DNA of 64,000 nucleotides from Streptomyces rimosus subsp. rimosus. Its GTDB lineage: Bacteria; Actinomycetota; Actinomycetes; Streptomycetales; Streptomycetaceae. The notes below the pieces were generated by a model that was not told where the DNA came from, searched no databases, and worked only from the letters and a program-made list of their open reading frames with translations. Location of the stretch: contig NZ_JOCQ01000018.1 of NCBI RefSeq assembly GCF_000720725.1, forward strand, positions 44,406-108,405, written 5' to 3'. Made by a program: the position numbers and the translations under genes. Shown here piece after piece: positions 42,117-50,431 of this stretch (positions within the stretch are counted from its first letter, which is position 1; each line of letters starts with the position of its first letter).

Positions 42117-45100
42117 CTACAGCTCGTGCGTGTGGTCGTCGTCGACCGGGACCAGCCTGCGGCGGTCGACGGTCTCGGCCATCGCCTCGATGGTCGAGTG
42201 CTCGAAGAACAGCGCGACCGGCAGGTCCTGGCCGCTGAACCGGGCGAGTTCGCTGCGTACGGCCATCAGCTTCAGCGAGGTGCCGCCCGCGTCGAAGAAC
42301 TTCTCCCGCATGCCGAACTCCAGGCGGCCCAGCACCTGGCACCAGATGCGGTGGACAGCGTGTTCGGTGGCGGTGCGGGGGCCGCGGTCGGCCTGCGGGC
42401 GGACGCGGTCCGGGGCGGGCAGCGCCGCCCGGTCGGCCTTGCCGTTCGGAGTCAGCGGGAGTGCTTCGAGGGGCACGATCGCCGCCGGGACGAGGTGTCC
42501 GGGCAGGAACCGGGCCACGTGGTCGCGCAGCAGCTGCGGGTCAGCGTCCGGCGACGGCCCGCCGTCGGCGCGGTCCTCGGGGACGATGTAGCCGATCAGC
42601 TGCCGGTCGCCGGTGCGGTCCGGGCGGGTGGTCACCACGGCCTGGGCGACCGCCGGGTGCGCGGTGAGCACCGCCTCGATCTCCCCCGGCTCGACCCGGA
42701 ATCCGCGGATCTTGACCTGGTCGTCGGTCCGGCCCAGGAACTCCAGCCCGCCGCCGGCGCCCCACCGCACCAGGTCGCCGGTGCGGTACATGCGGCCGCC
42801 GTACGGGCAGGCCACGAAGCGTTCCGCGGTCGCGGCGGGCCGGTTGACGTAACCCCGCGCCAGGCCGGGCCCGGTGGTGTACAGCTCGCCGGTCACCCCG
42901 GCGGGGACCGGGCGCAGGGCGCCGTCGAGCACGTACGCGCGGACGTTGTCGACCGGGCGGCCGATCGGCGGCGGCCGGTCCCGGGGACCGGTGTCCGGGA
43001 CCACCCGGGTGGCGGTGCTGATCACGGTGGCCTCGGTGGGGCCGTAGGTGTTCCACACCCGAGTACGCCCCGCCCACCGGCTCGCCAGGTCCGCGGTCAG
43101 CCGCTCGGCGCCCACGACCAGGTCCCGTATCCCGGGCAGGGCCGCCGGGTCGAGCATCCCGAGCAGGGACGGCACCATGCAGGCCGTGCTGACGCCGTAC
43201 GAGCCGACCAGGCGGGCCAGCGCCTCGGGGTCGGCGCGCTCCGGACCGGTGGCGATCACCAGGGTGCCGCCGGCGGCCAGCGTGACCGCCACGTCCATCA
43301 CCGCCGCGTCGAAACCGAACGACGCGAACTGCAGCCCCACCACGCCCTCGCCCGCGCCCAGCACCGGCCGCAGCGCCATCGCGAGGTTGACCACACCGCG
43401 GTGCGGGACGGCCACGCCTTTGGGGCGTCCCGTGGAGCCGGACGTGTAGATCACGTACGCCAACTGGTCTGCATGCGCGGGCAGTTGCAGTGGTCCAGCG
43501 GACTCCCCGTCGATGACCTCCGCCGTCGCGTCCAGCTCCACCACCGCCGGTCCGGGTGGCACACCGGCCGACGTGCCGGCCGTGCTCAGGACGAGGGCCG
43601 CGCCGCTGTCGGCCACCATGTACGCGAGCCGGGCCGCCGGATACTCCGGGTCCAGCGGCACGTACGCGCCGCCCGCCTTCCACACGGCCAGCACCGCCGC
43701 GATCATGTCCACCCCGCGCGGCAGGCACAGCCCGACCCGTGTCTCGGGGCCGACTCCCTTCCCGGCCAGGTACCGCGCCAACCGGTCGGTCCGCGCGCCC
43801 AGTTCGGCGTACGAGACGGCATCGGAGCCGCAGCGCAGCGCCACCGCGTCCGGGGTGCGGGCCGCCTGCGCCCGGAAGAGGTCCACGATGGTGCCGTCGG
43901 GCAGCGGGCGCCCGGTGTCGTTCCAGCCCGCCACCAGCTGATGGCGTTCGGCCTCGTCCAGTACGTCGAGATCGCCGATCCGTCCGTACGGGTCGTCCGC
44001 GGCCTGCCCCAGCAGGCGGACCAGGCGTTCCGCCATCGTCCGTACGGTGTCCTCGTCGAACAGGTCCGTGGCGTACTCCAGGTGGCAGACCAGGCCCGCC
44101 GGAGCGCCGTCCGCGTCGTGCTGTTCGCGCAGCAGGAGCGAGAGGTCGAACCGGGTCGAGGAGGTCGCGCACGGCTCGGGCGCCGCGGTCAGTCCGGCGA
44201 AGGAGAGCGGGGCGTCCGGGGTGTTCTGGAAGGCGAAGCCGAGCTGGAACAGCGACTGCCGGGACAGCGACCGGTCGGGGTTCAGCACCTCCACCAGGCG
44301 GTCGAACGGCAGGTCCTGGTGGCTGTAGGCGGCCAGATCGGCCTCGCGGACCCGGCCGGTCAGTTCGGCGAACGTGGGGTTGCCGCGTACGTCCGTGCGC
44401 AGCACCAGCGTGTTCAGGAAGCAGCCCACCAGGTCGTCCAGGGCCTCGTCGACCCGGCCCGCGACCGGCGCGCCGAACGGGATGTCCTCGCCCGCGCCCA
44501 GCCGGGAGAAGAGCACCGCCGACGCGGCCTGCGTCACCATCGACAGGGTGGCGCCGCACTCCCGCGCGACCTCCAGCAGGCGCCGGTGGGTGCGGGCCGG
44601 TGTGCGGACGGCCAGGGTCCGGCCGCGGTGGCTCGCGGTGGCCGGGCGCGGCCGGTCGGCGGGCAGGTCCAGCTCGTGCGGCAGGTCCGCGAGGGCCCCG
44701 GTCCAGTACGCGAGCTGGCTGCCGAACAGGCTCGCCGGGTCCTCCTCGTCCGCCAGCAGCGCGCGCTGCCACAGCGTGAAGTCCGCGTACTGCACGGGCA
44801 GCGGCGGCCGGTCCGGCGCGTGGCCTTCGACGCGCGCCGTGTACGCGGCCGACAGGTCCCGGGCGAGGATGCCGAGCGACCAGCCGTCGGCGCAGATGTG
44901 GTGCAGTACGACGAGCAGCACGTGTTCGGCGGGCCCGGTCGCGAACAGGGTGACGTGCCACGGCGGGGCGGCCGTCAGGTCGAAGCCTTCGCCCGCTGCG
45001 GCGGTGAGTGCGTCCTGCAGCCGCTCCTCGGACACGTCCACAGTCGGTATCAGCACGGCCGTCTCCGCCAGGACCTCCTGGTACGGGACGCCGTCCGCCT

Positions 45101-48100
45101 CCCCGTAGACCGTGCGCAGCGCCTCGTGCCGTACGGCCGTGTCCCGCCAGGCGGACTCCAGCGCCGCCCGGTCCAGTGCGCCGCGCAGCCGCAGGCACAG
45201 CGTGATGTTGTTGACGCTGTCCGGTCCCTCCAGCCGGTCCAGGAACCACATCCGCTGCTGCGCGGAGGACATGGGCAGCGGCGTGGGCCGCGCGGCGCGG
45301 ACCACCGCCGGACGCGCGGCGCCGAGCCGGTCCAGGCGCCGGGCGAGCCGGGCCGGCGTCGGGTGCTCGAACAGCATGCGGTTGGAGACTTCGACGCCCA
45401 GGACGGTACGGATGCGGCTCGCGAGCCGGGTGGCCAGCAGGGAGTCGCCGCCGAGCCGGACGAAGCTGTCGTCCGGGCGGACCCGGGGCGCCTTCAGCAC
45501 CTGGGCGAACAGGGAGCACAAAATGTCCTCCCGCGGCGTGCCCGCCCGGACGTCACCGGCGGGCGCGGGGGCCGGGTCCGGTGCGGGCAGGGCGGCCCGG
45601 TCGACCTTGCCGTTCGGGGTCAGCGGGAGCCGTTCCAGGACGACGGTCGCGGCGGGCCGCAGGTACTCCGGCAGGTGTGCGGCCGCGAACCGCCGGACGG
45701 CGTCGGCGACCGGGGTGCCGGGGCGCGCGGGTACGACGTACGCGACCAGCCGCTTGTGCCCGGGGGTGTCCTCCCGTACGGCGACCGCCGCCTGGGCGGC
45801 CTCCGGGCAGCGCGCCAGGACGGCGGCCGTCTCCTCCGGCTCGACGCGGTAGCCGCGGATCTTGACCTGGTCGTCGGTGCGGCCGAGGAATTCCAGGTGC
45901 CCGTCGGCGTTCCAGCGCACGAGGTCGCCGGTACGGTACATGCGCCCGCCGTAGGGGCAGGCGACGAACCGTTCGGCGGTGAGCGCGGGCCGGTGCAGAT
46001 AGCCGCGCCCGACACCGGTCCCGGCGGTGTACAGCTCGCCCGGGACACCGGCCGGTGCGGGCCGCAGCCCGCCGTCCAGGACGTACAGGCGGACGCCGGA
46101 GCGCGGGCCGCCCAGCGGCAGGGGGTCCGGCACGGGGGCGCCCGGCCGGAGCCGGTGGACGGTCGCGCACAGGGTGGTCTCGGTGGGCCCGTACAGGTGG
46201 CGGATCTCCAGGTCCGGGCAGGTGCGGGCGACTTGGGCCACGGCGTCGGCGGGCACCACGTCGCCGCCGGTCAGGACGTGCCGCAGCCCGGCCAGGCACT
46301 CCGGGGTCTCCTGGGCCAGCACCCGGAACAGACCGGCCGTCAGGTGGACGGTTGTCAGGCCCGCGTCGGCGACCAGGCCCGTCAGCAGGTCGGAGTCGGC
46401 GACCCCGGCGGGGGCCACGACGACGCAGCCGCCGTTCAGCAGCGGCACCCAGAGCTCCAGGAGGGAGGCGTCGAAGGTGTGCGGGGCGTGGAAGAGCATG
46501 CGGCCGGTGGCGCAGTCGCCCCAGCAGGGGTCCGCCGCCAGCGCCGCGACGCCGCCGTGCGTCAGCGTCACGCCCTTCGGCTCGCCGGTGGACCCGGAGG
46601 TGTGGAGCACGGAGAACGCCGAGTCCGCCGTCACCCGTACCGGTACGGAACCCGCACCGCCCGTACCCGCGAGGACGTCTGCCATGACGGCCTCGCTCAC
46701 CTCGAAGGCCGCCGCCGCATTGCCGGTCATCAGGCCGTTCCGCCCCGCCGGGCCGCCCGGGTCGACCGGAACGTACGCCGCACCGGCCTTGACGATGCCG
46801 AGCAGCACCGCCACCAGATCCGGGGACCGGGGCAGCTGCACCGTCACCCGGTCCCCCTCCCCCACCCCGCGGGCGCGCAGGAACCGGGCGACGGCATCCG
46901 CCCGCCGGTCCAGCTCCCCGTACGTCACCCGCACGCCCCCACCGACGACGGCCGCCCGGCCCCGGCACCGCTCCACCACTCGCGCGAAGGCACCGGTCAC
47001 CGTCTCCCCCGCCACACCGGGCGGACCCACGTTCACGCCTGTCGTCAGCCGCTCGCGCTCGCCGTCCAGCAGGGCGTCGATCTGCGCGGGCCGCGCCGAG
47101 GGGTCGCCCGCGACCTGTTCCAGCACCCGCACCAGGCGGGCCGCCACCGCCTCGGCCGCGTCCCGGCCGAAGAGGTCCGGCCGGTAGGTGAGCCGGAAGT
47201 CGCCGGGCAGCGCGTTCAGGACGAGGGGGTAGTGGGCCGCGGACCGTCCGGTGACCCCGTCGAGCCGGACCCCGTGAGCGAGGTCACCGGACGGCAGCTC
47301 CTGCGGGAGGTTCTGGTAGACCACCAGCGTGTCGAACAGTTCCCGGGCGCCGGTGAGGTGGTGCAGCTCCCACAGGCCGACGTGCTCGTGCGGCAGCAGC
47401 GCGGCCTGCTCGGCGGCGAGCCGGCGCAGGAAGTCCGCCAGCGGTTCACCGTCGTCCCAACGCGCCCGCACCGGCAGCGTGTTGATGAACATCCCGACCA
47501 TGCTCTCGATGCCCGGCACCTCCGGCGGCCGGCCGGCGGTGGTCGTGCCGAACACCACGTCGTCGCGGCCGGTCAGCCTGCCGAGCAGGATGCCCCACGC
47601 GCCGCGGACCAGGGTGCTCGCCGTGACACCGAGGCGGCGCGCCCGCCGTTCCAGCCGGTCGGCCAGCGGCGCGGTGAGACCGACCGGGACCTCGGCCGGG
47701 TCCGTCGGCGCGCGGGTTCCCTTGCCCGCCGCGACCAGGGTGGGCCCAGCGCCCGCGAGCGCCTGCCGCCAGGCCGCGAGGGCGGCGTCCCGGTCCCGGG
47801 CGCCCAGCCAGGTCATGTACGTGGCGTAGGGCGTCACCGGCGGCAGGCAGGCGTCGCCCGCGTGCGCGTACAGCGTCATCCATTCGTCGAGGAGAATCGC
47901 GAGGGACCAGCCGTCGCAGAGAATGTGATGCAGAGCCAGCAGAACGCGGTGGCGGTCGCCGGCGAGCCGTATCACCGTGACCCGTATCAGCGGGGATTCG
48001 GAAAGGTCGAACCGGCGCTGCCATTCCCGCTCCGTCACCTGCCGCAGTACGGATTCGTCCGCCGCGCTCAGGTCGATTTCCGCCCAGGGAACCTCGGCCT

Positions 48101-48347
48101 CGCGCAGCACGAACTGTACGGTTTCCCCGGAATCCAGCGCACGGAATCCCGCACGCAAGGGCGCGTGCCGACGCATCAACCGCTGTAATGCGGAACGCAG
48201 GAGCCCCAGGTCGAGCGGGCCCTGGAAATCCAGGGCCGTCTGGCTGCGATAGATGTCGGTGGCCCGCGGATCGTAGCCGGCGTGGAAGAACATGCCCGCC
48301 TGCATGGCTGTCAGCGGCCAGATGTCAGCTAATTCGGGCTTTCCCAT
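42117..48347 (-). CDS. dimodular NRPS: C-A-PCP-C-A-PCP
   Basis: I choose ATG 48347 (MGKPELADIW), with a purine-rich stretch upstream; a GTG at 48374 is possible. The 2076-residue protein has C1 with HHILCDG (140-146), A1 (about 455-925), PCP1 Ser969 (LGGDS), C2 with HHICADG (1149-1155), A2 (about 1470-1960) and PCP2 Ser2024 (AGGTS). The A1 pocket residues are D626 A627 L630 H668 L692 G694 L718 L726 C727 K914, which match the 4-hydroxyphenylglycine type. The A2 pocket reads D-A-M-C-V-G-T-V-I-K by the same alignment, which I cannot assign. The N-terminal C domain implies an upstream acyl or peptidyl donor not encoded here. It precedes the PKS-NRPS gene by 45 bases. Confidence 0.92.
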   Translation of the reverse strand: MGKPELADIWPLTAMQAGMFFHAGYDPRATDIYRSQTALDFQGPLDLGLLRSALQRLMRRHAPLRAGFRALDSGETVQFVLREAEVPWAEIDLSAADESVLRQVTEREWQRRFDLSESPLIRVTVIRLAGDRHRVLLALHHILCDGWSLAILLDEWMTLYAHAGDACLPPVTPYATYMTWLGARDRDAALAAWRQALAGAGPTLVAAGKGTRAPTDPAEVPVGLTAPLADRLERRARRLGVTASTLVRGAWGILLGRLTGRDDVVFGTTTAGRPPEVPGIESMVGMFINTLPVRARWDDGEPLADFLRRLAAEQAALLPHEHVGLWELHHLTGARELFDTLVVYQNLPQELPSGDLAHGVRLDGVTGRSAAHYPLVLNALPGDFRLTYRPDLFGRDAAEAVAARLVRVLEQVAGDPSARPAQIDALLDGERERLTTGVNVGPPGVAGETVTGAFARVVERCRGRAAVVGGGVRVTYGELDRRADAVARFLRARGVGEGDRVTVQLPRSPDLVAVLLGIVKAGAAYVPVDPGGPAGRNGLMTGNAAAAFEVSEAVMADVLAGTGGAGSVPVRVTADSAFSVLHTSGSTGEPKGVTLTHGGVAALAADPCWGDCATGRMLFHAPHTFDASLLELWVPLLNGGCVVVAPAGVADSDLLTGLVADAGLTTVHLTAGLFRVLAQETPECLAGLRHVLTGGDVVPADAVAQVARTCPDLEIRHLYGPTETTLCATVHRLRPGAPVPDPLPLGGPRSGVRLYVLDGGLRPAPAGVPGELYTAGTGVGRGYLHRPALTAERFVACPYGGRMYRTGDLVRWNADGHLEFLGRTDDQVKIRGYRVEPEETAAVLARCPEAAQAAVAVREDTPGHKRLVAYVVPARPGTPVADAVRRFAAAHLPEYLRPAATVVLERLPLTPNGKVDRAALPAPDPAPAPAGDVRAGTPREDILCSLFAQVLKAPRVRPDDSFVRLGGDSLLATRLASRIRTVLGVEVSNRMLFEHPTPARLARRLDRLGAARPAVVRAARPTPLPMSSAQQRMWFLDRLEGPDSVNNITLCLRLRGALDRAALESAWRDTAVRHEALRTVYGEADGVPYQEVLAETAVLIPTVDVSEERLQDALTAAAGEGFDLTAAPPWHVTLFATGPAEHVLLVVLHHICADGWSLGILARDLSAAYTARVEGHAPDRPPLPVQYADFTLWQRALLADEEDPASLFGSQLAYWTGALADLPHELDLPADRPRPATASHRGRTLAVRTPARTHRRLLEVARECGATLSMVTQAASAVLFSRLGAGEDIPFGAPVAGRVDEALDDLVGCFLNTLVLRTDVRGNPTFAELTGRVREADLAAYSHQDLPFDRLVEVLNPDRSLSRQSLFQLGFAFQNTPDAPLSFAGLTAAPEPCATSSTRFDLSLLLREQHDADGAPAGLVCHLEYATDLFDEDTVRTMAERLVRLLGQAADDPYGRIGDLDVLDEAERHQLVAGWNDTGRPLPDGTIVDLFRAQAARTPDAVALRCGSDAVSYAELGARTDRLARYLAGKGVGPETRVGLCLPRGVDMIAAVLAVWKAGGAYVPLDPEYPAARLAYMVADSGAALVLSTAGTSAGVPPGPAVVELDATAEVIDGESAGPLQLPAHADQLAYVIYTSGSTGRPKGVAVPHRGVVNLAMALRPVLGAGEGVVGLQFASFGFDAAVMDVAVTLAAGGTLVIATGPERADPEALARLVGSYGVSTACMVPSLLGMLDPAALPGIRDLVVGAERLTADLASRWAGRTRVWNTYGPTEATVISTATRVVPDTGPRDRPPPIGRPVDNVRAYVLDGALRPVPAGVTGELYTTGPGLARGYVNRPAATAERFVACPYGGRMYRTGDLVRWGAGGGLEFLGRTDDQVKIRGFRVEPGEIEAVLTAHPAVAQAVVTTRPDRTGDRQLIGYIVPEDRADGGPSPDADPQLLRDHVARFLPGHLVPAAIVPLEALPLTPNGKADRAALPAPDRVRPQADRGPRTATEHAVHRIWCQVLGRLEFGMREKFFDAGGTSLKLMAVRSELARFSGQDLPVALFFEHSTIEAMAETVDRRRLVPVDDDHTHEL

Positions 48348-48460
48348 GTGCGCGGCCCCCGCTCCGCTCAGCACAACATCCCGGTCATGCTATCCAGCCG
48401 GCTGCCGCGAAAGGGGACGTCCAACTGGGCAGTTCCGCCGGCTTTATTGAGGTGTTCGGG

Positions 48461-49369
48461 TCAGCCGGTCGGCACGAGGGCGGCGCGGGCCCGCAGGGCC
48501 GCCAGGCCTCGGGCGATGGTCTCCTGCGCGTGACTGCCCCGGCGTACGCAGGTCAGGACGCGACGCAGCGGCCGGGGGTCACCGTGCACGGGCACCCGCA
48601 CCACCCCCGCGTGCGCCGCGCAGGACACCAGGCGGGGGACGAGGCAGACGCCCAGACCGTGGGCGACCATGTCGAGGACGGCATGCCAGGCGTCGGCGTG
48701 GTGCGTCATCCTGGGCGCGAAGCCCGCCGCCGTGCACAGCGCACGGGCCAGGTGGTTCTGGTCGTGGTGGGCGGAGATCCAGTCCTCCCCCGCGGCGTCG
48801 GCCAGTTCGACGTGGCCGCGCCCGGCGAGGGGGTGCCCGGACGGGACCGCGAGGTCCTGCGCCTCGTCGAGCAGCGGCTGCTGGTCGAACCGGGCGTCGT
48901 CCTGCGGCGGGCTGCCGGACAGCGGGGTCACCACGGCGATGTCGAGCTCCCCGGACAGGAGTTGGCGGTAGCACCGGTCCGTGTCGGTCTCGGTGAGCAG
49001 CGCCCGGACCGGGCGGGGAGCACACAGCAGTTCCTGTGCGGCGGGGGCCAGCAGGGGCCCGATGCTGGTCGCGAACCCGCCCACGCGCAGGGTGCGGTAC
49101 GGGCTGGTGTCGTGCCGGCCGAGGTCCGCGCGGATCCGCTCCCACTGCGCGGTCAGCGCGTCGGCGTGGCCGAGCAGTACGTGACCGGCGTCGGTGAGGC
49201 GCAGCCGGCGGCCGTCCCGTTCCAGGAGGACCGCGCCCGTCTGCCGGGAGAGCTGGCGCAGTTGTTGGGAGACCGCGGACGGCGACAGGTTCAGGGCCCG
49301 CGCCGCGGCCGTCACCGTTCCCTGGGCGCGCAGCACGCGCAGCGTCTGGAGAAGCCGCAGGTCGATCAT
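48461..49369 (-). CDS. LysR family transcriptional regulator
   Basis: The 302-residue protein starts at ATG 49369; the frame continues upstream without signals. The N-terminal winged helix reads LLQTLRVLRAQGTVTAAARA then LSPSAVSQQLRQL. The periplasmic-binding-like effector domain follows (LRVGGFATSIGPLLAP, GELDIAVVTPL, DMVAHGLGVCLVPRLV). It is divergent from the EamA exporter gene with a 73-base gap, the classical arrangement for a LysR regulator and its target. It also lies 113 bases upstream of the NRPS start on the same strand, so it could influence the cluster. Confidence 0.9.
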   Translation of the reverse strand: MIDLRLLQTLRVLRAQGTVTAAARALNLSPSAVSQQLRQLSRQTGAVLLERDGRRLRLTDAGHVLLGHADALTAQWERIRADLGRHDTSPYRTLRVGGFATSIGPLLAPAAQELLCAPRPVRALLTETDTDRCYRQLLSGELDIAVVTPLSGSPPQDDARFDQQPLLDEAQDLAVPSGHPLAGRGHVELADAAGEDWISAHHDQNHLARALCTAAGFAPRMTHHADAWHAVLDMVAHGLGVCLVPRLVSCAAHAGVVRVPVHGDPRPLRRVLTCVRRGSHAQETIARGLAALRARAALVPTG

Positions 49370-49442
49370 GCGTCGATTCAACACGATGCCGTACGGAAAT
49401 CTGCGATGGACCCGCACGGTTGCCGGACGCAGGCTGGAGCGC

Positions 49443-50393
49443 ATGGTGTTACAGCGAAGCGGTGCCGGGACGGGTGAGCCGCGCGTACCGGCGAAGTCGG
49501 GTGGTGGCGCCGGGCCGGGCACGGCGACCGCACGGCCATTGCGGCCGGGCCCGCCCGCGCCGGTGTTCGTCCTGGGCAGCGTCGTGAGCGTGCAGCTCGG
49601 CCAGGCCCTCGGCAAGGGGCTGATCGGTGCCGTCGGCGGCCCGTGGGGCGTGGTGGCGCTGCGGCTGGCCCTCGCCGCCGCGGTCCTCCTGCTGTGGTGG
49701 CGGCCCGGCCTGCCGCCCGCCCGCGGGGACCGGCTGCTGGTCCTCGCCTTCGGTACGTCGATCGCCGGGATGAACCTGGTCTATCCGGCGATGGCGTACC
49801 TGCCGCTGGGGGTCGCCGTGACCTTGCAACTGCTGGGGCCCCTGACGATCGCGCTCGGGTCCGTACGGCGGTGGCGCGATGCCCTGTGGGGCGTGCTGGC
49901 GGTGGCCGGTATCCTGCTCTTCGCCGCGCCGGGGGCCACCGGTTCCCTGCCCGCGGCCGGTCTGGCCTTCGCACTGGCGTCCGCGGCGGCCATGGGGAGC
50001 TATCTCCTGCTGAGCAGGCGGGTGGGCGCCCGCTTGCGCGGTGGCGGGCCGCTGGCGCTCGCGGTGGCGTGGGCGGCCGTGCTCACCGTTCCGTACGGCC
50101 TGGTGGAAAGTGGCGGGGCGCGGCTGGTCCAGCCCCCGACGCTCGCCGTGGCTCTGGGCGTCGCGGCCCTCTCGGCGGTGGTGCCCTACTCCCTGGAACT
50201 CACGGCGCTGCGCCGGCTGCCGGTGCGGGTGGTGGGCGTGCTGCAGAGCCTGGAGCCGGTCGTGGCAGGCCTGGCCGGGCTGCTGATCCTGCGGGAGTGG
50301 CTGACGGCGGCGCAGTGGACGGCGATCGGGTGCATCGCCGCCGCGTCGGCGGGTGTGATCGCCACCGGGCGGCGTCCGCCGGAGGAGCAGTGA
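49443..50393 (+). CDS. EamA (DMT) family exporter
   Basis: The 316-residue protein starts at ATG 49443 behind GGAG. About ten helices in two EamA halves are visible (VFVLGSVVSVQLGQALGKGL, NLVYPAMAYLPLGVAVTLQL, GVLAVAGILLFAAPGA; then GLAFALASAAAMGSYLLLSR, VLQSLEPVVAGLAGLLILRE, GCIAAASAGVIATG). The order resembles the RhtA-type amino-acid or small-molecule exporters. The third codon (49449-49451) is TTA, a bldA-dependent codon placed where it would block translation early. Next to an NRPS cluster and under a divergent LysR, it may export the product or a precursor. Confidence 0.87.
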   Translation: MVLQRSGAGTGEPRVPAKSGGGAGPGTATARPLRPGPPAPVFVLGSVVSVQLGQALGKGLIGAVGGPWGVVALRLALAAAVLLLWWRPGLPPARGDRLLVLAFGTSIAGMNLVYPAMAYLPLGVAVTLQLLGPLTIALGSVRRWRDALWGVLAVAGILLFAAPGATGSLPAAGLAFALASAAAMGSYLLLSRRVGARLRGGGPLALAVAWAAVLTVPYGLVESGGARLVQPPTLAVALGVAALSAVVPYSLELTALRRLPVRVVGVLQSLEPVVAGLAGLLILREWLTAAQWTAIGCIAAASAGVIATGRRPPEEQ

Positions 50394-50431
50394 ACGGCGC
50401 GCCACCCGATGGAAGTTGACGAGCCCGCTCC

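Noticed and set aside
39441..48188. A 2915-codon open frame on the plus strand opposite the NRPS/PKS genes
   Set aside because: It is the antisense shadow of GC-rich coding DNA. Its composition is Gly/Arg/Val-rich without domains, while the minus strand encodes complete NRPS/PKS motifs.
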